A stretch of DNA of 64,000 bases, taken from the NCBI RefSeq assembly GCF_015330165.1, contig NZ_JADDXT010000002.1, positions 1,176,504 to 1,240,503 on the forward strand. Direction: 5' to 3'. The position numbers and the translations under genes are program-made. Below are positions 44,980 to 53,179 of this stretch, one piece after another. The notes below the pieces were generated by a model. It was not told where the DNA came from and searched no databases. It worked only from the letters and a program-made list of their open reading frames with translations. Each line of letters opens with the position of its first letter. Position 1 is the first letter of the stretch. Source of the DNA: Zobellia roscoffensis. GTDB taxonomy: Bacteria; Bacteroidota; Bacteroidia; Flavobacteriales; Flavobacteriaceae.

Positions 44980-46119
44980 TTAGTCTTCCAATTCCACCCA
45001 GATGTTTCCATTTTTATTTGACTCTACTGTGGCCTCAATGAAATTCATACCACGAACACCATCGGTCATTGTTGGATATTCACCGCTGTCATATTGCTCC
45101 CCTCTAATAGCTTTTGCTACACCAAGGTAGATATTAGCCATAGAGTCAAAAATACCTTCAGGGTGTCCTGGAGGCAGTTTTGTCCCTCCTAAAGAAAGTT
45201 CACTGTTATAAGCATGACCTGGTTTGTATATCTGAGTTGGTTTTGTATCACTCATTACATACAGATAGTTAGGATTCTCCTGCTCCCATTTGAAAGCTCC
45301 TTTTTCGCCATAAATAGCAATTCCAAGTCCGTTTTCTTCACCTGTAGCCACCTGACTACTTCTGATGATTCCTTTCACATGGTCGTTCATTCTAATAAGT
45401 ACAGTTCCATCAACATCCATCTGGTTGTCTTCATACAAATAGTTGAAATCGCTCAAAATAGATTTGATTTTTAGTCCTGTGGTGTATTCTACCATATTGA
45501 AGGCATGCACCCCAATATCACCTATACAAGAGCTGATTCCCGCTTTTTTAGGGTCCAAACGCCAAACCGAAGAACGTTTTTCTTGATCATGAATAATTTC
45601 ATTTATCCACCCTTGATAGTACACTGCATCTACTTTGTGAATTTTACCAAGTTCTCCGTTCTTTATCATTTCACGCATTTGGCGTACCATTGGATACCCC
45701 GTATACGTATGTGTTAAAGCAAAAACAGTACCTGCCTTCTCATGGGCCGCTTGCAATTTTTTAGCTTCCTCTAAAGTAGTTGTCATTGGTTTTTCGCAGA
45801 TAACGCTAAAACCGTTTTCCAATAATTTCAACGCCATTGGAAAGTGAAGGAAATTTGGCGTAAGAATAGAACATACCTGAATACGCTCATCCTCCGGCAA
45901 TTTCATTTCCTCTTCTATAAGCGTATCAAAATCCTTATAAATACGATTTGTAGGTACGTCTATTTCTTTGGCAAAAGCCATATTTTGCTCAAAATCTGGG
46001 TTGAATACAGCCCCAACAATTTGATAGTTATCATTTATATGAGATGCTACACGATGCAACACACCTATTAGGGAGTCACCACCTCCACCTAAAATTCCGA
46101 GTCTGATTTTCTTTGGCAT
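44980..46119 (-). CDS. Gfo/Idh/MocA-family NAD(P)-dependent oxidoreductase
   Basis: This 379-residue protein has an N-terminal Rossmann fold with GILGGGGDSLIG (about 8-19), the family lysine in VICEKP (about 108-113), and a C-terminal catalytic domain with DIGVHAFN near 205, whose Asp and His fit the catalytic pair. No signal peptide, so it acts in the cytosol. Such enzymes oxidise or reduce hydroxyl or keto groups of sugars and inositols, including reduction of 3-keto-sugars back to ordinary ones. It is last in a leftward operon: TIM-barrel lipoprotein, DinB protein, MFS transporter, this gene. Confidence 0.9.
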   Translation of the reverse strand: MPKKIRLGILGGGGDSLIGVLHRVASHINDNYQIVGAVFNPDFEQNMAFAKEIDVPTNRIYKDFDTLIEEEMKLPEDERIQVCSILTPNFLHFPMALKLLENGFSVICEKPMTTTLEEAKKLQAAHEKAGTVFALTHTYTGYPMVRQMREMIKNGELGKIHKVDAVYYQGWINEIIHDQEKRSSVWRLDPKKAGISSCIGDIGVHAFNMVEYTTGLKIKSILSDFNYLYEDNQMDVDGTVLIRMNDHVKGIIRSSQVATGEENGLGIAIYGEKGAFKWEQENPNYLYVMSDTKPTQIYKPGHAYNSELSLGGTKLPPGHPEGIFDSMANIYLGVAKAIRGEQYDSGEYPTMTDGVRGMNFIEATVESNKNGNIWVELED

Positions 46120-46204
46120 TTTGTAATCCTTTTAATTAATAAAAAACCTTCTTACAGGCTTTTTGTGTTCCTTATTTTTTAAGAGTTTGAATTTAATAAA
46201 ATAA

Positions 46205-47437
46205 CTATGATTTATAGGCTATTTTTTCATTTTTGAACAAAATGATGAACAGTAGCAGCACCAGAAACGCAAAAGCGGACGGATACAACCATATTGTATT
46301 CCAATCGTGCCGTGCGTCTTCTAAAATGTAGCTATCCGTAATGGCTCCCGCTACCCAAAAACCGATTAGCATTCCTACGCCGTAAGTTGCCAAAGTTATA
46401 AGCCCTTGCGCTGCACTTTTATATTTGGCTCCCGCTTTGCTATCCGTATAAATCTGTCCGGAAACAAAGAAAAAATCATAACAGATACCGTGCAACGCAA
46501 TACCCGTCAATAACATAAAGACCAGCTCTCCAGTGTCTCCATAAGCGAACATCAAATACCGTAAGCCCCATGCTAACATTGCCGCAACAATAGTCATTTT
46601 AAAACCAAAGCGTTTAAAAAAGAAAGGTAAAAGCAAAAGAAACAGAATTTCCGAAATCTGCCCTATGGTCATTTTACCCGCCGGATTGGCAACCCCAATT
46701 TCACCTAAAAACTGTCCGGCATGCTGATAATAAAAAGCTAAGGGAATACAGATAAGCACAGACGCCAAAAAGAATATCAAAAAATTACGGTTTTTCAAAA
46801 GCGCCAATGCATCTAGTCCTAGAATATCTGCCAACCTTATTTTTTGAGACCTGTCTGCCGTTGGTGGGGTTTTAGGCAAGGTAAAACTAAACACACCCAA
46901 TACGGCAGATGAGATAGAGGCCATTAAAAATGTATTGCGTAAAAAACCTTCGGTAATTCCTTCCTGAGAATCCCAATTAAAAAAGCTTATAAGGAGACCG
47001 GCAGTAATCCAACCAATTGTACCAAATACACGCACAAGTGCAAATTCTTTGGCAGGGTCTTTCATTTGATTGAACGAAACCGAATTCACCAAAGCCAAAG
47101 TAGACATGTACATAATCATATAACCGAGCAGAAATGGAAAAAACCCCGAGAAATCCGTGGCTTGATACATTACATACATAAGTGCCGCACCAATTAAATG
47201 GAGTGCTCCTAAAATACGCTCGGCATTAAAATACCTATCGGCAATAAGACCAATAATAAAGGGCGCTAAAATAGCGCCCCATGATTGTGTTGAATATGCC
47301 AATGCTATTTCACTTCCCGTAGAGTCTAGCGTATTTGGAAGGTAAATTCCCAAGGTAACGAACCAGCCGCCCCAGATAAAGAATTCCAAAAACATCATTA
47401 TAGAAAGCTGCGTCTTTATCTTTGGAGTCATTGGCAA
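46205..47437 (-). CDS. MFS transporter, nucleoside:H+ symporter (NupG-like) family
   Basis: This 410-residue protein has twelve predicted membrane helices and resembles the NupG/XapB group: MMFLEFFIWGGWFVTLGIYL at the first helix and a DRYFNAERILG loop after helix 2. In Bacteroidota genes of this type often sit in sugar clusters rather than nucleoside ones, and I infer that it imports a modified sugar or glycoside here. It lies three bases after the DinB gene stop, so it is tightly coupled to it, and 85 bases before the Gfo/Idh gene. Confidence 0.87.
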   Translation of the reverse strand: MPMTPKIKTQLSIMMFLEFFIWGGWFVTLGIYLPNTLDSTGSEIALAYSTQSWGAILAPFIIGLIADRYFNAERILGALHLIGAALMYVMYQATDFSGFFPFLLGYMIMYMSTLALVNSVSFNQMKDPAKEFALVRVFGTIGWITAGLLISFFNWDSQEGITEGFLRNTFLMASISSAVLGVFSFTLPKTPPTADRSQKIRLADILGLDALALLKNRNFLIFFLASVLICIPLAFYYQHAGQFLGEIGVANPAGKMTIGQISEILFLLLLPFFFKRFGFKMTIVAAMLAWGLRYLMFAYGDTGELVFMLLTGIALHGICYDFFFVSGQIYTDSKAGAKYKSAAQGLITLATYGVGMLIGFWVAGAITDSYILEDARHDWNTIWLYPSAFAFLVLLLFIILFKNEKIAYKS

Positions 47438-47440
47438 GTG

Positions 47441-47884
47441 TTACTGTTTATAGATAATGTAATTGGTTCTAAGAGGCTCTAGTCCATTCGCTTTAAAGTC
47501 TATATCTATAAGCGCCCTGTAGTGGGTAGACTCATTTATGATATGAAAAAGCATGTCTTGCATAGTATGTATCCGCAATTGACCTTCACTGTTTTCATAG
47601 TCCATTCGCTTCTCAAAATCTTCGCTCTCAGAAGTAATATCAAAAGTATTCCGTTGGTTCTCATAATGAATATCTCCCCAAGTACTCACATCTTGCACTT
47701 GCCCAAATTTAAATTTGGGTTCACGTTTAGCAATTCGCTCATTATAAATATGATGCAGGTTTAAGATTTCAGAAAATAGGGCAATGCTTTTTTGTGGTAC
47801 GACATCCAATTCAGCGGCAGCTTCAATGATTTTTTTGTTGCAATAGAAATTATAGTCGAATAATTGATTAAAAAAAACTTTCAC
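47441..47884 (-). CDS. DinB-fold protein in the sugar operon
   Basis: This 147-residue four-helix-bundle protein resembles the DinB/YfiT family. Likely metal-binding histidines are in LHHIYNER (His44/45) and HIINESTHYRA (about 113-123), as in that family. Members include thiol-S-transferases and metal-dependent hydrolases; many are unassigned. It is embedded between the TIM-barrel lipoprotein and the transporter genes with gaps of 22 and 3 bases, so its expression is tied to the sugar pathway. No signal peptide. Its reaction here is unknown. Confidence 0.82.
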   Translation of the reverse strand: MKVFFNQLFDYNFYCNKKIIEAAAELDVVPQKSIALFSEILNLHHIYNERIAKREPKFKFGQVQDVSTWGDIHYENQRNTFDITSESEDFEKRMDYENSEGQLRIHTMQDMLFHIINESTHYRALIDIDFKANGLEPLRTNYIIYKQ

Positions 47885-47906
47885 GGCAACAGATATCTAT
47901 TTGGGT

Positions 47907-48902
47907 TTAGCTAATTTCTTTAGATGCTTTAAGCAACAATTCTTTGGTTGCAATAATACCCGCTTCTTCACTTAGTACATTGCCTTCATATTCCACGCCA
48001 ACAAAGCCGGTATATCCATTATCCTTTACCATCTGAAGCATTTTCACATAGTCAATTTCGGTCTCATTGCCCTCAGCGTCAAAATCATGAGTTTTAGCAC
48101 TTACAGCCTTAGCATAAGGCATTAATTCTTTTACGCCTTTGTATTTATCGTACATAACTTCGCAGTCACGACTATCCTTTTTACGTGTAATACAGAAATT
48201 TCCAAAATCAGGAAGTGTTCCACAGTTGTCCAATGTCACAGCTTTCATTACTTCCGCATGTAAAGCACCGTTAGAGGACAGGCCGCCATGATTTTCAACC
48301 AACACATTAATATTTTTTGTTTTTGCATATGTACCAAGTTTGGTCAATCCGTCAATAGAATTTTTAATCCATTCCTGTGGATCATTGCTCCCACTAAGAT
48401 TTACGCGAATGGCATGGCAGCCCATTGCTGCTGCAGCATCCACCCATTTTTTGTGTTTTTCTACGGTCTCATCCCGTTCTTTTTCATCATTAACGGCAAG
48501 GTTTCCCTGACCATCAATCATGATTAGTACGTTTTCCATGCCGTGTTTCTTCGCTTCGGCATTCGATTTTTCAACAAATGCAGCCATTGCTTCTTCTGAA
48601 TAGTCGGCATCTGCCAATTCAGGATTATATAACTGACTTACATATTCCAATCCGGTAAAACCCCAATTTTTTGCTTTTTCGGCAAACGAATATGGATCTA
48701 CACCATCTTCTCTTATCATTCTATGAATAGACCACTGCGCAAGAGACAGTTTAAAGAACGGTTCCGCAATCGCTTCTTCGGTTTCTGCGCTTGCATTGAT
48801 CATTTTTTCTTCTTTTTTAGTCTCCTTGCATGATGCAAGCCCTAAAATTGAAAGTGCTAAACCGGCTTGAGAGCTGTTTCTTATAAAGTTTCTTCTTTTC
48901 AT
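47907..48902 (-). CDS. Exported TIM-barrel isomerase-like lipoprotein (hydroxypyruvate isomerase group)
   Basis: This 331-residue protein starts with MKRRNFIRNSSQAG, a Tat-like twin-arginine signal, followed by GLASC with a probable lipid-attachment Cys25. The body is a xylose-isomerase-like TIM barrel with LVENHG (about 200), LPDFGNF (about 230), SAKTHDFD (about 268) and VGVEYEG (about 304), giving the usual Glu, Asp, His, Glu metal site. It is the first gene of the leftward operon leading to the Gfo/Idh gene and is divergent from GMC gene 2. A lipidated, Tat-exported isomerase points to sugar conversion in the periplasm. Confidence 0.88.
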   Translation of the reverse strand: MKRRNFIRNSSQAGLALSILGLASCKETKKEEKMINASAETEEAIAEPFFKLSLAQWSIHRMIREDGVDPYSFAEKAKNWGFTGLEYVSQLYNPELADADYSEEAMAAFVEKSNAEAKKHGMENVLIMIDGQGNLAVNDEKERDETVEKHKKWVDAAAAMGCHAIRVNLSGSNDPQEWIKNSIDGLTKLGTYAKTKNINVLVENHGGLSSNGALHAEVMKAVTLDNCGTLPDFGNFCITRKKDSRDCEVMYDKYKGVKELMPYAKAVSAKTHDFDAEGNETEIDYVKMLQMVKDNGYTGFVGVEYEGNVLSEEAGIIATKELLLKASKEIS

Positions 48903-49042
48903 TATATGATATTAGTTTATTGAATTTTAACGATTTGGAGATGTAATACACACAAATATGCAGCCTTAACAAGATGTATGGCGAATAAATGTAGAAAATT
49001 AATTTAATATTTAATAAATTTATGGACTAAACAATTTTGTAC

Positions 49043-50755
49043 ATGAGCAAATTTTATTACAACGAAGAGCAAGAGTCTTACGACGCGATTGTAGTGGGTA
49101 CAGGTATCAGTGGTGGCTGGGCAGCGAAAGAGCTGTGCGAAGCCGGACTAAAAACCTTGGTGCTGGAGCGCGGACGTATGGTGACGCACATCGAAGACTA
49201 TGAAACTGCGACCATGGACCCTTGGGACTTTCCTAATGGAGGAAAGCCAACAAAAGAGGACATCGCACAACAGGAAAAACAAAACCGAACAGGTTATACA
49301 ACCAATGCAGCAAGCAAAATGTGGTTCGTGAATGACCTTAAACACCCGTATAACGAAATACAACGTTTTGACTGGATGAGAGGATATCATTTAGGTGGAC
49401 GTTCATTACAATGGGGGCGCCAGAGTTACCGCTGGAGCGACATTGATTTTGGAGCAAACAAAAAAGATGGTATTGCTGTAGATTGGCCAGTTCGTTATAA
49501 AGATATTGAGCCATGGTACGCGAAAGTAGAAGATTATATAGGTGTTAGTGGTGAGGCATTAAACTTGCCCCAGCTGCCAGATAGTAACTTTCTGCCGCAA
49601 ATGGAGCTGAACTGTGTTGAAGAACACTTTAAAGAAAAAGTAGGTGAAGAGTTTGATGGTCGTGCTGTAACTGTTGGTAGAGTTGCCCATATTACAGGTA
49701 CTAAAAACTTTGATGGCCGTACAAAATGTCAATACAGAAACAGATGTATTAGAGGGTGTCCTTTTGGAGGATACTTCAGTAGCCTTTCTTCTACATTGCC
49801 TGCCGCAGAAGCAACAGGTAATATGACTTTACGTGCAGACTCAATTGTACATGAAGTTATTTATGATCCAGAAACAAAAAGAGCAACTGGTGTAAAGGTT
49901 ATTGACCGAGTTACTAAAGAAGCTTATGAATTTAAAGCCAAGGTTATTTTTCTTTGTGCTTCATCCATTGCTTCTACTTCTATATTAATGCAATCAAAAT
50001 CTGATCGCTTCCCTAATGGTATGGGTAATGATTCTGACCAATTGGGCCGTAATATTATGGATCACCACTTAGGTGTTGGTGCTTCTGGTAAGTTTGATGG
50101 TTTTGACGACAAATATTATAAAGGTCGTAGACCTAATGGTGTTTACATCCCAAGATTTAGAAACCTAGGAGGTGATACGGAAAGAAAAGACTACAAACGT
50201 GGCTTTGGTTACCAAGGTGGGGCTAGTAGAGGTAATTGGGAAGATTCTGTTGCCGAACTTTCTTACGGAAAAGACCTAAAAGACGCTATTTTAAAACCAG
50301 GTGGATGGACAATTGGTATTGGTGGTTTTGGTGAGGTACTTCCTTACGAAGACAACCGTATGACCCTAGACTATGAAAAACTAGATGATTGGGGATTACC
50401 AACTGTTACTTTTGATGCTGGATTCAAAGAAAATGAGCTGAATATGCGTAAAGACATGATGCAATCTGCCATAGACATGCTTGAAAAAGCAGGCGTGAAA
50501 GATGTTAAAGGTCATGATCGCGAAACAGGCTTAGGTCTAGGTATACATGAAATGGGTACTGCACGTATGGGTAGAGATAGAAAAACATCTGTATTGAACG
50601 GTAATAACCAGGTACATGATGTTCCTAACGTTTACGTAACAGATGGTTCTTTTATGACCTCTGCAAGTTGTGTAAACCCATCATTAACCTATATGGCATT
50701 TACAGCAAGGGCAGCAGACCATGCTGTAAAACAACTTAAAAAAGGAAATATATAA
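49043..50755 (+). CDS. GMC-family FAD-dependent sugar dehydrogenase 2 (catalytic subunit)
   Basis: This 570-residue flavoprotein is a close paralogue of GMC gene 1. It has IVVGTGISGGWAAKEL at about 16-31, a C-x5-C-x3-C cysteine group in CQYRNRCIRGC, and the C-terminal HEMGTARMG and CVNPSLTYMAFTARAA motifs. I use the ATG at 49043; a TTG two codons earlier is unlikely. It overlaps the subunit 3 gene by one base (TAATG). It lacks its own signal and would be carried out by the Tat system together with subunit 3. Related complexes pass electrons to a cytochrome, which is not encoded here. Confidence 0.92.
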   Translation: MSKFYYNEEQESYDAIVVGTGISGGWAAKELCEAGLKTLVLERGRMVTHIEDYETATMDPWDFPNGGKPTKEDIAQQEKQNRTGYTTNAASKMWFVNDLKHPYNEIQRFDWMRGYHLGGRSLQWGRQSYRWSDIDFGANKKDGIAVDWPVRYKDIEPWYAKVEDYIGVSGEALNLPQLPDSNFLPQMELNCVEEHFKEKVGEEFDGRAVTVGRVAHITGTKNFDGRTKCQYRNRCIRGCPFGGYFSSLSSTLPAAEATGNMTLRADSIVHEVIYDPETKRATGVKVIDRVTKEAYEFKAKVIFLCASSIASTSILMQSKSDRFPNGMGNDSDQLGRNIMDHHLGVGASGKFDGFDDKYYKGRRPNGVYIPRFRNLGGDTERKDYKRGFGYQGGASRGNWEDSVAELSYGKDLKDAILKPGGWTIGIGGFGEVLPYEDNRMTLDYEKLDDWGLPTVTFDAGFKENELNMRKDMMQSAIDMLEKAGVKDVKGHDRETGLGLGIHEMGTARMGRDRKTSVLNGNNQVHDVPNVYVTDGSFMTSASCVNPSLTYMAFTARAADHAVKQLKKGNI

Positions 50756-51402
50756 TGGATAGAAGAAAAGCACTCAAGAATATGGGTATGGCATTGGGTT
50801 ACACCGTTGCCACCCCAACTTTGCTAAGTATTGTTCAAAGTTGTAAAACCGAAACTGTACTTGAATGGACTCCTGATTTTTTCTCCAAAGACCAAGGAGC
50901 GGTATTGACCAAATTGGTAGATATTATTCTTCCAAAGACAGATACACCTTCTGCATCTGAAACTCAAGTAAACATTTTCATTGATCGGTTCGCTGATCAA
51001 GTCATGGAAAAGGAGCAACAAGATTTCCTTAAAATGTCTATGGACAGGTTTATTGAAAAAGCATTGAAAGATGCCGGTAAAGAAAAAGCAGGGGATTTAT
51101 CTTCTGAAGAATTAGAACCTGTTCTCGCCGCTGCCTTAAAAGTGACGAAAGAAGACGAGGTGAAAAACAATTTGGCAGTTAAACAATATAATGAAGCCAT
51201 AGCCGAAGGCAAAGAAGCCTTACTAGATGATGGTATATCTCGCTTTGCTTTTGCAAACAACCTAAGAGGAATGACTATTTGGGGTTACAAAACTTCTGAA
51301 TATGTTGGTGAAAAGGTTTTAGCCTATTTACCTATTCCTGGTGAATATATTGCTTGTGCAGATACAGAAGAATTGACCGGCGGAAAAGCTTGGTCACTCT
51401 AA
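50755..51402 (+). CDS. Gluconate 2-dehydrogenase subunit 3-family, Tat-exported partner
   Basis: This 215-residue protein has a twin-arginine-type N terminus (MDRRKALKNMGMALG) and a small helical domain with LTKLVDIILPKTDTPSASE near 45 and a C-terminal aromatic segment WGYKTSEYVGEKVLAY. This is the gamma or small subunit type that escorts GMC flavoproteins across the membrane. Its start overlaps the stop of GMC gene 2, so the two are made in step. GMC gene 1, which lacks a partner, may share it. Ends at a clear terminator. Confidence 0.9.
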   Translation: MDRRKALKNMGMALGYTVATPTLLSIVQSCKTETVLEWTPDFFSKDQGAVLTKLVDIILPKTDTPSASETQVNIFIDRFADQVMEKEQQDFLKMSMDRFIEKALKDAGKEKAGDLSSEELEPVLAAALKVTKEDEVKNNLAVKQYNEAIAEGKEALLDDGISRFAFANNLRGMTIWGYKTSEYVGEKVLAYLPIPGEYIACADTEELTGGKAWSL

Positions 51403-51423
51403 CATAAGTAAAACAGCCTATAG

Positions 51424-51468
51424 AAAAAGAGCCGTTGGTAAATTACTGTTTACTTACGGCTCTTTTTT
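51424..51468 (+). terminator. Terminator after the GMC2/subunit 3 operon
   Basis: AAAAAGAGCCGT and ACGGCTCTTTTT form a 12-base stem with further inner pairing (GTAAA/TTTAC), ending in a T-run. Confidence 0.9.
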
Positions 51469-51501
51469 ATTTCACAATTATGAATCCAACCTATATATAA
51501 A

Positions 51502-52419
51502 ATGAAAAGAAGAAATTTTATTCAAAAAACCGCATTAACAGGTGGAGCCATTTCTTTGGGAGGCAATTATGCTTATTCCAACTTAAGCTCTAATTCTCTA
51601 AAACCACATCAATTTAATCTTAAATATGCTCCGCACTTGGGCATGTTCAAAGAATTAGCCGGTGATGACCCTATAGACCAGATTAACTTTATGGCTGACC
51701 AGGGTTTTACGGCCTTTGAAGATAATGGCATGATGAAGCGTGATGTTGCTCTACAGACCAAAATGGGAGAGACTCTTGCCAAAAGAGGTATGACTATGGG
51801 TGTTTTTGTGGTTGATAAAGGGGGGAATATGCAAAACACCCTAGCTGCAGGCAAACAAGAATACATTGATATTTTTTTAGATGGATGTAAAAGGGCCGTT
51901 GAAACAGCAAAACGCGTAAACGCTAAATGGATGACTGTTGTACCAGGTGGTTTTGAAAGAAAATTACCTATTGGCGTTCAAGATGGTAATGTCATTGAAG
52001 CACTAAAGAGAGGTGCAGAAATTTTGGAACCACATGGCTTAACAATGGTACTAGAACCTCTTTCGGATTCACCTGACTTGTATTTACAGAATTCAGATCA
52101 GACTTACATGATTTGTAAAGGTGTTGATAGTCCTGCCTGTAAAATCCTATTCGATATTTACCATATGCAGAAAACCGAAGGTCACCTTATCCATAATATG
52201 GAATTGACATGGGATGAAATTGCATACATTCAAATTGGTGATAACCCTGGGAGAAAAGAGCCTACCACGGGAGAAATCAATTATAAAAATGTCTTTAAAT
52301 GGATTCATGAAAAAGGATTTGATGGTGTTCTAGGTATGGAACACGGTAACTCCAAAGACGGAAAAGCTGGCGAACAAGCCGTTATAGATGCTTATATACA
52401 AGAAGATTCATTTCTATAA
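51502..52419 (+). CDS. Tat-exported TIM-barrel isomerase-like protein (hydroxypyruvate isomerase group)
   Basis: This 305-residue protein has a twin-arginine signal (MKRRNFIQKTALTGGAIS) without a lipobox cysteine, so it is probably soluble in the periplasm. The TIM barrel shows VLEPLSD (about 182), LFDIYHMQ (about 214), IQIGDNPG (about 246) and LGMEHG (about 283), giving the Glu, Asp, His or Asp, Glu metal site of this superfamily. It belongs to the hydroxypyruvate isomerase-like group but the true substrate is unknown. It is downstream of the GMC2 operon but separated from it by a terminator. Third member of its fold in 15 kb. Confidence 0.9.
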   Translation: MKRRNFIQKTALTGGAISLGGNYAYSNLSSNSLKPHQFNLKYAPHLGMFKELAGDDPIDQINFMADQGFTAFEDNGMMKRDVALQTKMGETLAKRGMTMGVFVVDKGGNMQNTLAAGKQEYIDIFLDGCKRAVETAKRVNAKWMTVVPGGFERKLPIGVQDGNVIEALKRGAEILEPHGLTMVLEPLSDSPDLYLQNSDQTYMICKGVDSPACKILFDIYHMQKTEGHLIHNMELTWDEIAYIQIGDNPGRKEPTTGEINYKNVFKWIHEKGFDGVLGMEHGNSKDGKAGEQAVIDAYIQEDSFL

Positions 52420-52443
52420 AAACTGAAGTATTTTTTATTAGAC

Positions 52444-52474
52444 AGTCCCTATTTAAATAGGGACTATTTTTTTT
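52444..52474 (+). terminator. Terminator after the TIM-barrel gene
   Basis: A perfect 22-base palindrome (arms AGTCCCTATTT and AAATAGGGACT) is followed by eight T residues. Confidence 0.92.
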
Positions 52475-52618
52475 CGCAAACTAGCATTTGGTTGGGCAAG
52501 AGATGTATTTCATCGTAACAGGAATGCAAATGGTGCGTTTTAACGATTTTTTTGACACTTTTCGACGTTCTACATACTAAAGTCATAAGATGGAGTAAAC
52601 AAGAACCGTTGTTCTTAT

Positions 52619-52720
52619 ATGACCTCATACATATACCTGCTTATTACTTACACTGCACTCATGTTAATTTCAAAGTTGGCATTTCATTATTTCAAACGAA
52701 ATCAATTGAAAAACGATTAG
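52619..52720 (+). CDS. Possible 33-residue membrane microprotein 1
   Basis: This short ORF starts with ATG and encodes one hydrophobic helix (about residues 4-22) followed by a basic tail (FKRNQLKND). Without gaps it lines up with the 27-residue ORF at 52928: Met1, Tyr4, Ile5, Leu8, Ile9, Tyr11, Ala13, Ser18, Ala21 and Tyr24 are identical in both. Such repeated agreement between two ORFs in one spacer is unlikely if neither is translated. No recognisable ribosome site, but that is normal in this phylum. Function unknown; single-helix microproteins often modulate a membrane complex. Confidence 0.45.
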   Translation: MTSYIYLLITYTALMLISKLAFHYFKRNQLKND

Positions 52721-52927
52721 TACAATTGTAATTTCTTAATAGAGAGAATATATTCATATTTTTCGGAATGAAATATGGCGGTTGTCACCTTAAAAAGATG
52801 TTAAACCCTATAAATCAAGCTGTTTTATCATAAAATTGTCTCAAAATCAATGATTTTAAGCAATTTAATGTAATCTTTATAGCTCTTTTACTACGTATAT
52901 AGTATACAATCTTTTATTGGGGGCACC

Positions 52928-53011
52928 ATGGACAAATATATCATCATACTAATCGTATATATTGCTGCATACATCTTTTCTGTAGTAGCAAGACCTTATT
53001 TAGAAAAGTAG
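52928..53011 (+). CDS. Possible 27-residue membrane microprotein 2
   Basis: This short ORF encodes one hydrophobic helix (about residues 4-21) and a short tail ending RPYLEK. It matches the preceding 33-residue ORF at 10 of 25 aligned positions with no gap, including Tyr4, Ile5, Tyr11 and Tyr24. The ATG follows a GGGGGC run at 52919-52924. It lies between the TIM-barrel gene and the nrdA terminator, in a 760-base region with no larger gene. Existence as a translated gene is an inference. Confidence 0.45.
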   Translation: MDKYIIILIVYIAAYIFSVVARPYLEK

Positions 53012-53120
53012 AGTTATTTTTCTAATTTCTATATCACATCTCATACTCATTCCACAGAATTCAAGTTGATTCTTTTGAGCCGTTATAGTGCGGTTTATCT
53101 ATTTTCAATTCAATTTTAAA

Positions 53121-53156
53121 ATATAAAAAAAACCCTGACCAAAAAGTCAGGGTTTT
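53121..53156 (-). terminator. Terminator after nrdA
   Basis: AAAACCCTGAC and GTCAGGGTTTT form an 11-base stem with a six-base loop; on the minus strand a T-run follows, 24 bases beyond the nrdA stop. Confidence 0.92.
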
Positions 53157-53179
53157 CCATTTTATAAAAATTTCTCTGA

